Under the pieces are notes generated by a model. It was not told the origin of the DNA. It saw nothing but the letters and a program-made list of their open reading frames with translations, and did no database searches. Positions 25,539-34,208 of a DNA stretch of 64,000 nucleotides are shown here, piece by piece. Both the position numbers and the translations under genes were made by a program. This DNA is from Bacillus sp. AFS088145 (lineage in GTDB: Bacteria > Bacillota > Bacilli > Bacillales > Bacillaceae_G), in the NCBI RefSeq assembly GCF_002564465.1, contig NZ_NUUX01000006.1:62001-126000 (forward strand), written 5' to 3'. The number at the start of each line of letters is the position of its first letter. Position 1 is the first letter of the stretch.

Positions 25539-26321
25539 ATGAATATTAAAAATAAGGAAACGTTAGAAAGCCGAACTAATTTTAGACCTATAGCGAGTTA
25601 TAGAACAAAGGATGGACGAAAAATAATTGAGAACCGACTTTTTCGTTCAGGAGAACTAGCTCAATTGAATAGTGAGGATCTTCATTTTGTCCATTCTATT
25701 GGGTTAAGTCACATTATAGATTTTCGTTCTAAACAAGAAATAGAAGATAAACCGAACCCGATTATTAAAAACACTAGGTACGTCAATATAGAAGCTATTG
25801 GGGGATCTATGAATCATGATGAAATGATGGTTGCCCTTAAGAAAATTTTAGAATCTGGTCAATCAGGAAGTTTTTTAGAAAACGTCAACCGTAATTTTAT
25901 AAGAGATACTACTTCTAAGAAGGCTTTTAGACAATTTATAGATTTGGCAATTGAGGCTGATGGAAACCCAATTTTGTGGCATTGTACGGCGGGTAAAGAT
26001 CGAACTGGCTTTGCTGCAGCTATCTTATTAATAATACTCGGAGTACCAATGGAGCAAATTTTTGAGGATTATTTACAAAGTAATAACAATCGAGTCGAAG
26101 AGAACAAAAAAATACTAGAAATACTGTATACGATGTTTCCAAATAAAGATGAATTTGATTATCTCAATGATGCTATGTCCGTAAAAGCATCCTATTTACA
26201 AGCAGCATTGGACGAAGCCGAGAATAGCTATGGTTCCATTGAAACTTATCTAGAAGAAGGGCTTGGTGTTACATCAGACATACGTTCACGTTTACAGCAA
26301 CTTTACTTGGAAGAGGTGTGA
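25539..26321 (+). CDS. Tyrosine-protein phosphatase (DSP/Y_phosphatase3 type)
   Basis: A 260-residue cytoplasmic protein with the P-loop HCTAGKDRTGFAAA at about residues 148-161, in which Cys is the nucleophile and Arg binds phosphate. The N-terminal NFRPIASYRTKDGRKI..RLFRSGELAQL and HIIDFRSKQEIEDKP are typical of this bacterial family (LipA/PtpA-like). ATG at 25539 has GGAGG 10 bases upstream; TTG at 25533 is the alternative. It is the first gene of a set with a GPH transporter and a GH3 glycosidase, so the substrate could be a phosphorylated sugar or protein tied to that pathway. That link is inference. Confidence 0.88.
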   Translation: MNIKNKETLESRTNFRPIASYRTKDGRKIIENRLFRSGELAQLNSEDLHFVHSIGLSHIIDFRSKQEIEDKPNPIIKNTRYVNIEAIGGSMNHDEMMVALKKILESGQSGSFLENVNRNFIRDTTSKKAFRQFIDLAIEADGNPILWHCTAGKDRTGFAAAILLIILGVPMEQIFEDYLQSNNNRVEENKKILEILYTMFPNKDEFDYLNDAMSVKASYLQAALDEAENSYGSIETYLEEGLGVTSDIRSRLQQLYLEEV

Positions 26322-26429
26322 AATCCTGGCCTCAAAGAAATGTATCAAAAAAGTATAATAATCAAAAACAGCAGTAGACCAAGTGGATTTAGCTAAGATC
26401 AATATAAATACGATTGTGGGGTTGCAAAA

Positions 26430-27770
26430 ATGAAAGTTTCTACAAAAACAGTTCTTTCTTACGGACTAGGTAGTCTTGGGTCAAATTTGATTTGGGGGTT
26501 AATGCTTGGCTATTTAATGCTTTTTTATACCGATTATTTTGGGATTTCGGCAGCTGCTGTAGGAACATTATTTCTTGTAGCGCGAATTTGGGATGCATTA
26601 ATGGATCCTATTATGGGTGTCATTGTAGATAATACAAATTCCAGATGGGGAAAGTTTAGACCGTATCTTCTGTATGCCCCGGTTATTATGGCCGGTCTTA
26701 CGGTTCTTTGCTTCTTACAGCCTAATATCAGTCCGGTATCCAAGATTGTGTACGCATATGTAACGTATATCATGTGGGGAATGAGCTACTCTGTTGTAGA
26801 CGTTCCGTATTGGTCCATGACAGCTGCTATTACAGACGATCCAAAGGAACGGACAAAAGTGGTGATGGTGCCCCGGGTAATGGCAATTATCGGTGGAGTA
26901 GTTGTAAGTGCCTGTACCTTACCGCTTGTTAAAGCGTCTAACAGTTGGTTCCTTGTCAGCTTAATCTTTGCAGTATTATGTGTCGTCTTCTTCTGGACTA
27001 CATTTTTTAACGTAAAAGAACAAGTAACAGTAACACGAAATGAAAAGTTTACATTCAAAGATGCTTTTCGAGTAATCAAATTAAATCAACCGCTTCTGAT
27101 GTTGTTGTTGACAATGTTATTAGAAGATACCATTACAAAATTCAAAGGTGCTTTCGGTATCTACTATTTCAAATATTATTTACATGCCGAAAATCTTTTT
27201 CCTCTATTTTCTTTGGTCAGCATAGTGCCAATATTAATAGGAGCTATGTTTGTACCGATGATGTCGAAGCGATTAGGGAAAAAGAAAACGACTATCATCG
27301 GACTTGTTGGTTCCGGTGTGTCGGGATTTGCTTTATTCTTTGTAGGCAAAAGTATGATTCCGTTCTTTATTCTATCTATTCTAGGTTCTTTATTTTTTGG
27401 TATAGCGGCGATTACGATGAGTGCTATGATCGCCGATTGTGTGGAATACGGTGAATGGAAAACTGGAAAACGGGCAGAGGGAACGGTATTTGCAACTAAC
27501 ACCTTCCGCTCTAAATTCGCGGGGGCGATTGGGGGAGGATTAGGTGCATATCTGCTTACTGGTATTGGTTATATCCCTAATCAAACTCAAACAGGTTCAA
27601 CGATGGTGTGGATGCAGGCATTTTATACGATTATTCCTGGAATCTTGTTAATAATCTCTGCAATACCGCTTATTAAATATCCGTTATCAGAAGGACTCTA
27701 TGAAAAAATCCTATCTGAAATAAAAATTAGACGAAAGAGTAATACAACAGAATTTAAGAATGCGCAATAA
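26430..27770 (+). CDS. GPH family glycoside/sugar:cation symporter
   Basis: A 446-residue protein with 12 hydrophobic segments. The signatures of the glycoside-pentoside-hexuronide family are LMLFYTDYFGISAAAVGTLF, ARIWDALMDPIMG and NSRWGKFRPYLLY, the last being the conserved R-x-G-K-F-R-P loop. Family members import oligosaccharides or glycosides with Na+ or H+. ATG at 26430 lies after GTGGGGTTG. It is 108 bases from the phosphatase gene and 52 from the GH3 gene, so it probably supplies the substrate of the glycosidase. Confidence 0.9.
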   Translation: MKVSTKTVLSYGLGSLGSNLIWGLMLGYLMLFYTDYFGISAAAVGTLFLVARIWDALMDPIMGVIVDNTNSRWGKFRPYLLYAPVIMAGLTVLCFLQPNISPVSKIVYAYVTYIMWGMSYSVVDVPYWSMTAAITDDPKERTKVVMVPRVMAIIGGVVVSACTLPLVKASNSWFLVSLIFAVLCVVFFWTTFFNVKEQVTVTRNEKFTFKDAFRVIKLNQPLLMLLLTMLLEDTITKFKGAFGIYYFKYYLHAENLFPLFSLVSIVPILIGAMFVPMMSKRLGKKKTTIIGLVGSGVSGFALFFVGKSMIPFFILSILGSLFFGIAAITMSAMIADCVEYGEWKTGKRAEGTVFATNTFRSKFAGAIGGGLGAYLLTGIGYIPNQTQTGSTMVWMQAFYTIIPGILLIISAIPLIKYPLSEGLYEKILSEIKIRRKSNTTEFKNAQ

Positions 27771-27822
27771 GAGCTAATGATTCGGACATGTATAAAAAAC
27801 ATACAAATCAAGGGGAGTAAAC

Positions 27823-29535
27823 ATGATGAATTTAAGAGAAAATCCTTTCTTTCTAACAGATGAAGATATTAAGTGGGTGAACGAAACCTTATCCTCTATG
27901 ACGACTGAAGAAAAAGTTGGGCAACTTTTCTGCCTGCACGGTATGGATAAGGATGAAAAGAAATTGAAAGAAATAATAGAAAAATTTAAGCCTGGTGGGT
28001 TTATGTTTAGACCAGACAAAGGAAAGGCAATTCAAGAGGTACATCGTTTTTTACAGGAGCAATCCGCAATTCCTCTACTTCTTGCAGCAAACCTTGAAGC
28101 TGGAGGAAATGGCATTGCATTGGATGGGACAGCAGTTGCCAATCCCATGCAGACAGCAGCAACAGGAAACACAGAAATAGCATACAAGTTAGGGGAGATT
28201 GCAGCTAAAGAGGGCAGTGCTGTCGGATGTAACTGGTCTTTTGCACCTGTAGTAGATATTGATTTAAACTTTCGAAATCCTATTACCAATATTCGTACCT
28301 TTGGATCAGATGTTTCCACAATTATAAAAATGAGCAAAGCATATGTACAAGCATTGCAGGAAAACGGACTAGCTGCATCCATCAAACATTTTCCAGGAGA
28401 CGGTGTAGATGAAAGAGATCATCATCTAGTAACTTCTGTTAACTCTCTCTCCGTAGAGGAGTGGGATCTTACTTATGGCATCATTTTTAAGGAATTAATT
28501 GAGGCAGGTACAAAAACGATTATGCCTGGACATATTATGCTCCCTCATTATTCTAGAAAACTTCGTCCTGATATTAAGGATGAAGAAATAATGCCAGCTA
28601 CACTATCTAAAGAATTGTTACAAAATTTACTAAGAGAACAACTGCAATTCAATGGAGTTATTGTCTCTGATTCTACAATGATGGCTGGATTCGCAATGGC
28701 AAAAAATCGAGAAGAAGCAGTTCCATTATCAATCGAAGCGGGCTGTGATGTTTTCCTCTTTAACCGAAATATACAAGAGGACTTTGAATTCATGATGAAT
28801 GGTATTGAAAACGGAATATTGACGATGGAAAGAATAGAGGAAGCAGCCACGAGAGTGTTGGCCTTAAAAGCATCTCTTGGTCTCCATAAAAAAGAAGTAG
28901 ATACGTTAATTCCGAGAGAAGAGGAGCTCAAAGTACTAGGTTGTCAAGAACATAAGGAGTGGGCATCAATTGCAGCAGATGAATCTATTACTCTGGTAAA
29001 AGATACAAAACAATTACTGCCTATATCCGCTGATCAATATCGTAGAGTTTTGTTAATTCCTGTAGAAAACATAAATTCACAGCTAAAAGCAGAGGGCTTC
29101 TACTCACAATCCTACAATGAGAGCTTTGCAGATAAGCTACGTAAAAATGGGTTTGAGGTGGATCTATTTGACCCAAATCAAAATTTTGGAGCATCATTTA
29201 TGACTCCTACTTACACAATAAAAGAACAATATGACCTTGTTATTTATTTAGCGAACCTTCCTACTGTTAGCGTAAAGCCGACTTTGAGGCTACAGTGGTC
29301 GCCAATGCTTTCGGGGGATTTACCTTGGTTCATTCAGGAAGTTCCTACTATTTTCATTTCTTTGGCTAATCCGTATCATTTATTTGATATTCCGAGAGTC
29401 CCTGTCATGATTAACTGTTATCATGCAAACGAAAACGTTGTAGATTACCTTTACATGAAGTTAATGGGAGAATCTGAATTTAAAGGAAAAAGCCCTGTAG
29501 ACCCGTTTTGTGGGTGCTGGGATACAGGGATGTAA
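27823..29535 (+). CDS. Glycoside hydrolase family 3 enzyme (beta-N-acetylhexosaminidase/beta-glucosidase type)
   Basis: A 570-residue protein without signal peptide. The GH3 TIM-barrel has EKVGQLFCLHGM near the N-terminus, GCNWSFAPVVDIDLNFRNPI, the K-H-F-P-G substrate loop (Lys188-His189), and VSDSTMMAGFAM with Asp283 as the expected nucleophile. The loop sequence DGVDERDHHL differs from classical NagZ (GHGDT-x-x-DSH). A C-terminal alpha/beta domain follows. ATG at 27823 follows AGGGGAG; ATG at 27826 is also possible. It lies in the cytoplasm and probably cleaves the glycoside brought in by the GPH symporter. The exact sugar cannot be told. Confidence 0.88.
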   Translation: MMNLRENPFFLTDEDIKWVNETLSSMTTEEKVGQLFCLHGMDKDEKKLKEIIEKFKPGGFMFRPDKGKAIQEVHRFLQEQSAIPLLLAANLEAGGNGIALDGTAVANPMQTAATGNTEIAYKLGEIAAKEGSAVGCNWSFAPVVDIDLNFRNPITNIRTFGSDVSTIIKMSKAYVQALQENGLAASIKHFPGDGVDERDHHLVTSVNSLSVEEWDLTYGIIFKELIEAGTKTIMPGHIMLPHYSRKLRPDIKDEEIMPATLSKELLQNLLREQLQFNGVIVSDSTMMAGFAMAKNREEAVPLSIEAGCDVFLFNRNIQEDFEFMMNGIENGILTMERIEEAATRVLALKASLGLHKKEVDTLIPREEELKVLGCQEHKEWASIAADESITLVKDTKQLLPISADQYRRVLLIPVENINSQLKAEGFYSQSYNESFADKLRKNGFEVDLFDPNQNFGASFMTPTYTIKEQYDLVIYLANLPTVSVKPTLRLQWSPMLSGDLPWFIQEVPTIFISLANPYHLFDIPRVPVMINCYHANENVVDYLYMKLMGESEFKGKSPVDPFCGCWDTGM

Positions 29536-29609
29536 TAAGATCTAAGTAAAATAAGGATTTTTATAAATTCAATTATACAACTATAGCATTTCTTATTAAA
29601 AGATCACAA

Positions 29610-29633
29610 AGGGCTGTATAAACAGCCCTATTT
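29610..29633 (+). terminator. Intrinsic terminator of the glycoside unit
   Basis: Perfect 7-bp stem AGGGCTG/CAGCCCT with loop TATAAA, then ATTTATT. Confidence 0.7.
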
Positions 29634-29819
29634 ATTATGTTATTTAGCAGTTTAGTAAAAAAGGAATTTAATAAAAAGTTGAGAATATTAAATAGCATTA
29701 AATTTAAATCCATCATAGATTCGGAGCATTACAATATACGCATGGGTGTGAAGTAACATAATTCACAGAGTGGCTCTTTTTTTGGAGAAACAGTCTAATT
29801 TAAAGGAAGGAAATTATTA

Positions 29820-30074
29820 ATGATTAAAATCATCGGGTTCATTGCTGCGATATTAACGACAGCTTCCTTTTTACCACAAGCAATCAAAACAATAAAAACA
29901 AAAGACACATCAGGCATTTCACTAATAATGTACATTTTATTTAGTGCAGGAGTTTTTCTTTGGTTAGTTTACGGAATATGTATTCATGATTTTGCAGTCA
30001 TTTCAGCGAATTCAGTAACGTTTGTGTTTGCATCAATTATTTTATTTTATAAGTTAAAAAGTCCACACTCATAA
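29820..30074 (+). CDS. SemiSWEET (MtN3/PQ-loop) sugar transporter
   Basis: An 84-residue protein with three membrane helices and the PQ motif in TTASFLPQAIKTIKTKDTSGIS. This is the single triple-helix bundle of bacterial SemiSWEETs, which dimerise to pass small sugars down their gradient. ATG at 29820 has AAAGGAAGG 9 bases upstream. It is a separate unit 280 bases after the glycoside genes and may share their substrate, but nothing in the sequence shows this. Confidence 0.88.
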   Translation: MIKIIGFIAAILTTASFLPQAIKTIKTKDTSGISLIMYILFSAGVFLWLVYGICIHDFAVISANSVTFVFASIILFYKLKSPHS

Positions 30075-30176
30075 TTAGGTATTCATATGAACTAATACTC
30101 TTACGCATGATAATATAAATCATGTTTTCATTTCTTATTGAATTAAAGCAGTGCAGTAGTTAGATAAGAATCCTTT

Positions 30177-30203
30177 AAAAGTCATATCATTGATATGGCT
30201 TTT
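30177..30203 (+). terminator. Hairpin terminator downstream of the SemiSWEET gene
   Basis: AAAAGTCATATCA pairs with TGATATGGCTTTT (one G-T pair), then ATT. The rest of 30075-30438 shows nothing I can support. Confidence 0.65.
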
Positions 30204-30438
30204 ATTGTTCCAATGCAACTTTATCTATAGTACTCAAAAATATTTAACTGTAATTTAATTAGGAATTTGATATGAACCTAACATTAAAATCTTTACATTG
30301 TTCATTAGTAGCTAACGAGATACTTAGTGACTACTACTTGAAATCTATGTAAAGGAAAAAACACCATTCCATTTCAATCTGATCTAACGCTGATTTCAGC
30401 CTTATCTTTATTTCTTTTTTTCTTCCAGTCTATAAACA

Positions 30439-30582
30439 TTAATAAAAATGGACCTGTACAAAAAAATAATACCTGTAAAAAAGAACATACAAATTATACT
30501 TACGAAACTCCGGTCCAACTATAATCAATACCGTAAACATTATGTAGGAAAATATAATTAATATATTTCTTGCTAATTTCAT
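30439..30582 (-). CDS. Small membrane protein, 47 residues
   Basis: On the minus strand an ATG at 30582 is preceded by AGGAGG at ideal spacing and opens MKLARNILIIFSYIMFTVLI. The 47-residue product has one clear hydrophobic helix (about residues 6-23) and an aromatic C-terminal part (LYVLFYRYYFFVQVHFY) that could be a second. The longer frame that starts upstream lacks a ribosome binding site. I do not recognise the family. Confidence 0.55.
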   Translation of the reverse strand: MKLARNILIIFSYIMFTVLIIVGPEFRKYNLYVLFYRYYFFVQVHFY

Positions 30583-30706
30583 AATATAACCTCCTGTTTC
30601 AATTGGTTGTTGCACCGATAAAAAATATACCATTTAAGTTAAAATTGAATTAATCTTTTTCAAAACTGTCTCTATTTTTTTAATGTGCGTTTACGAAATT
30701 ATGTTA

Positions 30707-30720
30707 ACCTTTATAAAGGT
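30707..30720. promoter_or_regulatory. Perfect 14-bp palindrome, candidate operator
   Basis: ACCTTTATAAAGGT lies between the divergent small membrane gene and the sigma-remnant/DUF4179 unit. No promoter boxes are obvious around it. The surrounding 30634-30985 is otherwise A+T-rich noncoding DNA. Confidence 0.35.
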
Positions 30721-30985
30721 AAAATTAACCAATATTTATTGTCATTATTGTTTATTTTTTCACATTTTTTAATAGCGCATTACTCCTTTTGGAATTTATG
30801 AAAAATCTACAAAAGTATTATTTGTATGTTATTTTTGATTTTTTAAAAGTTAGCAATCAAATTCTGTAGATGGAAGCTTAATAAAAAATGCATTATGAAA
30901 TCGATTCAAAAAAATTAAAAATTATTAAAACTTTTTTAGCTCTCAGGAGTCTAATGTATAGAACATCGAGATGGAGGGATTGAGA

Positions 30986-31090
30986 TTGCAGGATCATAGT
31001 CTAGTGAAAAGGGCTATCAATTGGTTGAATAAAGCATTGAGATCATTAAGAGGAATTCTTGAAGAGAAAGGAGAAAATGGCAATGTTTGA
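30986..31090 (+). pseudogene. Remnant of an ECF sigma factor C-terminus
   Basis: A 34-codon frame (TTG at 30986 after GGAGGG) reads VKRAINWLNKALRSLRGILE, like the last helix of sigma-70 region 4 in ECF factors. Its stop overlaps the start of the DUF4179 gene, as in ordinary sigma/anti-sigma operons. The whole sigma-2 region and most of sigma-4 are missing. The intact translation signal suggests that the deletion kept the coupling. Confidence 0.45.
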
Positions 31091-32405
31091 AAAAGAAGAA
31101 AGAGAATTAAAAAATTTGAAAGAAAAATACGAAAACGTCGATATACCTCTTGATGATATTGACGAGGCTATTCAAATTGGTTTTCAAAATGCAAAAGAAG
31201 TTAAGATGATCAGAAAACCGAAACGGAAATTTAGAATTTGGTCAATAGTTGCAGCTGCCGTTTTTCTTTTTGGAATTCTAGCAAGTATACGTGTATCACC
31301 AACCTTTGCTGATTATTTAACAAAAGTACCAGGGATGGAGAAAATTGTTGAAATGGTACGTGTGCGTCATGATAAGGGGTTACTTTCAGCGGTAGAAAAT
31401 AAATATGCCCAAAAGATTGGTACATCACAAGAAAAGAATGGTATTAAAGTTACAATCGATTCTGTTATTGCTGATGAACAAGACATCGTTTTATTTTATA
31501 CGATTGATAGTAACTCAAAACAGAAAAATTTCGAAATCGATGAAGCATATCTTAAACCGAGTAATGGGGAAAAATTACCCGAACACTCTTTATCTTTTGG
31601 AGGTACTGTCGATAAAGTTAGAGGTCAATATACAAGCACAGTAGAATACGATTTTGATAAACCATATGAACAGCAAGATTTTAATTTAGTTTTAAAAATT
31701 AAGAATGTAAAGCAATCAGCACAATTTTCGATTCCACTTTCAATAAAAAAACATGAAAAAACGAATCAAATATATGAACTTAATAAAACGGTAATGATTG
31801 AAAATCAAAAGATTAAAATTAAAAAAGTTACCATCTATCCGCTCCGTGTAGCAGTACAAGTTGAAATGGATCCTAGTAATTCAAAGAAAATACTAGATTT
31901 CTCCGGTATAATACTTGTTGATCAAAATGGTGAGGTATGGTCAAAAATAACTAATGGAACTGCTGCAAAAATTATTAGCGATAATGAAAGAATTATCTTT
32001 TTACAGAGTAATTATTTTAAAGATCCAAAAGAATTATATTTTGTCATAAATAAACTTCAGGCAATTGATAAGGAAGATGAGTACCTTGTAATTGATACTG
32101 AGAAACAAAAAATTCTGAAACATCCAAGAGGTAATTATTTATCTGACCTAAAAAAAGAAGGAGATACTATATTTTTTACTTTGAATACAAAAAAGGAATT
32201 TAATTACGACATGATTGGATCAATCACTGATGCAAACGGAAAAGAAATTGAAATGAATGAATCCTATATGGAAGGCAATGTTAATAATAAGCAAATAATA
32301 GGTTTTAAGATTTCATCTCGACAAAAGTATATGAATCCGATAAAAATTGATCTTGTATCTTTTCCTTCGTATATCGAAGGAGATGCAAAAGTAAGGGTTA
32401 AATGA
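31083..32405 (+). CDS. DUF4179 domain protein, probable anti-sigma factor
   Basis: A 440-residue protein. A charged cytoplasmic N-terminus (residues 1-45) is followed by one membrane helix (about 48-68; IWSIVAAAVFLFGILASI) and a large extracytoplasmic beta-rich part. The layout and the stretch SPTFADYLTKVPGMEKIVEMVR fit the DUF4179/RsiV-like membrane proteins that hold ECF sigma factors. The ATG at 31083 has AAAGGAG 9 bases upstream and overlaps the sigma remnant by 8 bases. Without its sigma partner it may be an orphan, or act on a sigma factor elsewhere. Confidence 0.75.
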   Translation: MFEKEERELKNLKEKYENVDIPLDDIDEAIQIGFQNAKEVKMIRKPKRKFRIWSIVAAAVFLFGILASIRVSPTFADYLTKVPGMEKIVEMVRVRHDKGLLSAVENKYAQKIGTSQEKNGIKVTIDSVIADEQDIVLFYTIDSNSKQKNFEIDEAYLKPSNGEKLPEHSLSFGGTVDKVRGQYTSTVEYDFDKPYEQQDFNLVLKIKNVKQSAQFSIPLSIKKHEKTNQIYELNKTVMIENQKIKIKKVTIYPLRVAVQVEMDPSNSKKILDFSGIILVDQNGEVWSKITNGTAAKIISDNERIIFLQSNYFKDPKELYFVINKLQAIDKEDEYLVIDTEKQKILKHPRGNYLSDLKKEGDTIFFTLNTKKEFNYDMIGSITDANGKEIEMNESYMEGNVNNKQIIGFKISSRQKYMNPIKIDLVSFPSYIEGDAKVRVK

Positions 32406-32435
32406 ATTAACCTAACAGACCTAAATAGGAAAAAC

Positions 32436-32482
32436 AAAAACGTAATCTTTTCTATGAATATCAAGAAAAGATTGCGTTTTTT
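32436..32482. terminator. Bidirectional terminator between convergent genes
   Basis: AAAAACGTAATCTTTTCT pairs with AGAAAAGATTGCGTTTTT. T-runs occur on both strands. It serves the DUF4179 gene (plus) and the patatin gene (minus). Confidence 0.85.
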
Positions 32483-32487
32483 AAGTT

Positions 32488-33426
32488 CTACAGACTATTC
32501 ACCTTTTGACAGTATGGTTCAGGTGGATAGTTGTGTTTAAACTTTTCAAAATCCCAAGTTCCAAGAAATTTTTTTGCGGCTTGGTATCCATTTGTGAAAA
32601 GTGCTTCTTTTTCTTTTTTAGTTAAATTGAAATCTGTGCTTGATATTTCACCAGTTGGGATTTTTATTGTTCGTTCATTTACTTCTTTTGTTAGATGTCG
32701 AATATCGTGTGCTTGTCTCATCGTAATAAATATTGATTTGTAAAATGAGATTGGGTTATGACCATCCAGCGGTTTCGCAATAATTTCTTCATCTATTAAG
32801 CGAAAACCAAAAGTCGGCCATTCTTGATGGTCATCGAATATCCAAATTGGAAAATTACTTAGAATTCCACCATCAACAATTAATATTGGATATTTATAAT
32901 TAGGAGTTTTTAGTTTAATTGGTTGAAAGAAAAAGGGGATTGTACCACTCATTCTAACTGCTTGAGAAATTGTTATATCTTTTGCTGATAAGCCGTAGTC
33001 AGGTAAATCATCAGGTAAAACGACCATTTTACCATTACTAATATCTGAAATAATGATTTTTAATTTCCCTTCTTCTAAATCGTCGAAATAGCGAATTCCT
33101 TTTTTGGATAATAAAGATTCTAACCATTCTACTTCAAAGTCATTTTTATATAACCCATTTTTAAATAAGATATTTAAACCTAGTCCGATTAAAGGAATAA
33201 AGTGCAACCATGTTTTTGTAATAAATTTCTTATAATCTAGATGATCCATAATTTCCTTTAATTCTTTCCCTGTATAGCCACATGCTAGAAGAGTAGCAAC
33301 AATAGCACCAGCAGAAGTGCCTGCCAAACGTGCCCATTCATAACCTTCTTCTTCTAAAGCACAAATAGCACCAACATGCCCGATTCCTCGAACTCCTCCT
33401 CCTTCAAAGATACCATCTACTTTCAT
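32488..33426 (-). CDS. Patatin-like phospholipase family protein
   Basis: A 312-residue cytoplasmic protein with the patatin signatures: oxyanion loop GIFEGGGVRGIGHVGA at residues 4-19, nucleophile elbow GTSAG (Ser at about 38), and catalytic Asp in VDGG (about 195). It would hydrolyse acyl esters of phospholipids. ATG at 33426, with AGGTAGG upstream on the minus strand. It stands alone, without a cyclic-nucleotide synthase beside it, so it is more likely a housekeeping lipase than a CBASS effector. Confidence 0.9.
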   Translation of the reverse strand: MKVDGIFEGGGVRGIGHVGAICALEEEGYEWARLAGTSAGAIVATLLACGYTGKELKEIMDHLDYKKFITKTWLHFIPLIGLGLNILFKNGLYKNDFEVEWLESLLSKKGIRYFDDLEEGKLKIIISDISNGKMVVLPDDLPDYGLSAKDITISQAVRMSGTIPFFFQPIKLKTPNYKYPILIVDGGILSNFPIWIFDDHQEWPTFGFRLIDEEIIAKPLDGHNPISFYKSIFITMRQAHDIRHLTKEVNERTIKIPTGEISSTDFNLTKKEKEALFTNGYQAAKKFLGTWDFEKFKHNYPPEPYCQKVNSL

Positions 33427-33613
33427 TTTGTTACACCTACCTTTCAGAAAATGGAATTATATCAATATAATATATGGGAGTTCTGTTTAAGTGTGATTAA
33501 CTACTGATTCAATCATATTTATCAATTAATATATTTTTTGGGAAATAATCTGACAATCTTTGCAATAAAATTTCGGATGAAACATATAAAAAGTTGCAGA
33601 AATATTTATATGA

Positions 33614-33643
33614 TGAATATTTTATATTCAATATGAAATACTA
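33614..33643 (+). promoter_or_regulatory. Sigma-G-type promoter of the SASP gene
   Basis: TGAATA (33614-33619), 17-base spacer, AATACTA (33637-33643), against the forespore consensus TGAATA-N17-CATACTA. Only one base of the -10 differs. It gives a leader of about 45 bases. Confidence 0.8.
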
Positions 33644-33696
33644 ACAGCAATCTGATAGTTTATATCAGAAAATTTTATTAAAAGGGGCTACATATC

Positions 33697-33897
33697 ATGG
33701 CAAACAGATCTTCAAATCAATATGTTTCACCAAATGCTGAATCTGCAATCGATCAGATGAAGTATGAAATTGCAACAGAATTTGGAGTACATTTAGGTCC
33801 AGATTCAACGTCTCGTGCAAATGGTTCTGTAGGTGGAGAGATTACAAAACGTTTAGTTCAAATGGCTGAACAAAGTCTCGGTGGCTATTCAAGATAA
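33697..33897 (+). CDS. Alpha/beta-type small acid-soluble spore protein
   Basis: A 66-residue protein with the family motifs [10 protein letters not shown]-like ([15 protein letters not shown]), which contains the GPR germination-protease cleavage site after Glu, and [18 protein letters not shown] near the C-terminus. These proteins coat spore DNA, protect it from UV and heat, and are degraded for amino acids on germination. ATG at 33697 has AAAGGGG upstream. The sigma-G-like promoter fits forespore expression. The gene proves the host lineage makes endospores. Confidence 0.95.
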   Translation: MANRSSNQYVSPNAESAIDQMKYEIATEFGVHLGPDSTSRANGSVGGEITKRLVQMAEQSLGGYSR

Positions 33898-33910
33898 AAG
33901 ATTTATTATG

Positions 33911-33965
33911 AGAGATGAGTTAATTAAAGGTAATTCGTTACCGAATGATTAACTCATCTCTTTTT
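33911..33965 (+). terminator. Intrinsic terminator of the SASP gene
   Basis: AGAGATGAGTTAAT pairs with ATTAACTCATCTCT, followed by T5. The loop contains a second hairpin, GGTAA-TTCG-TTACC, with a UUCG tetraloop. Confidence 0.9.
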
Positions 33966-34208
33966 GAATCTTTTAAGAAACTTTACATAAATTTACCAAA
34001 ACAAAAAACAAAAGATTAAATAAAAGGTAGTTAATTATAAAATATCAAGCAAATTATTTTAATTTGTATTAATATTAGTAAAAATGAGTCGATTTAAGTA
34101 GAGAGAAAATTAAAATAATTTGGTATTATTAAACTAAACTCAATGTAACAAATAGAGAGAATTATATTGAGTATTTAAAGAGATAGAAATAAATGGGGAG
34201 TTGCAAGT

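Noticed and set aside
32488-33426. Patatin gene as a CBASS-type phage-defence effector
   Set aside because: No cyclic-nucleotide synthase or ubiquitin-like system gene is beside it.
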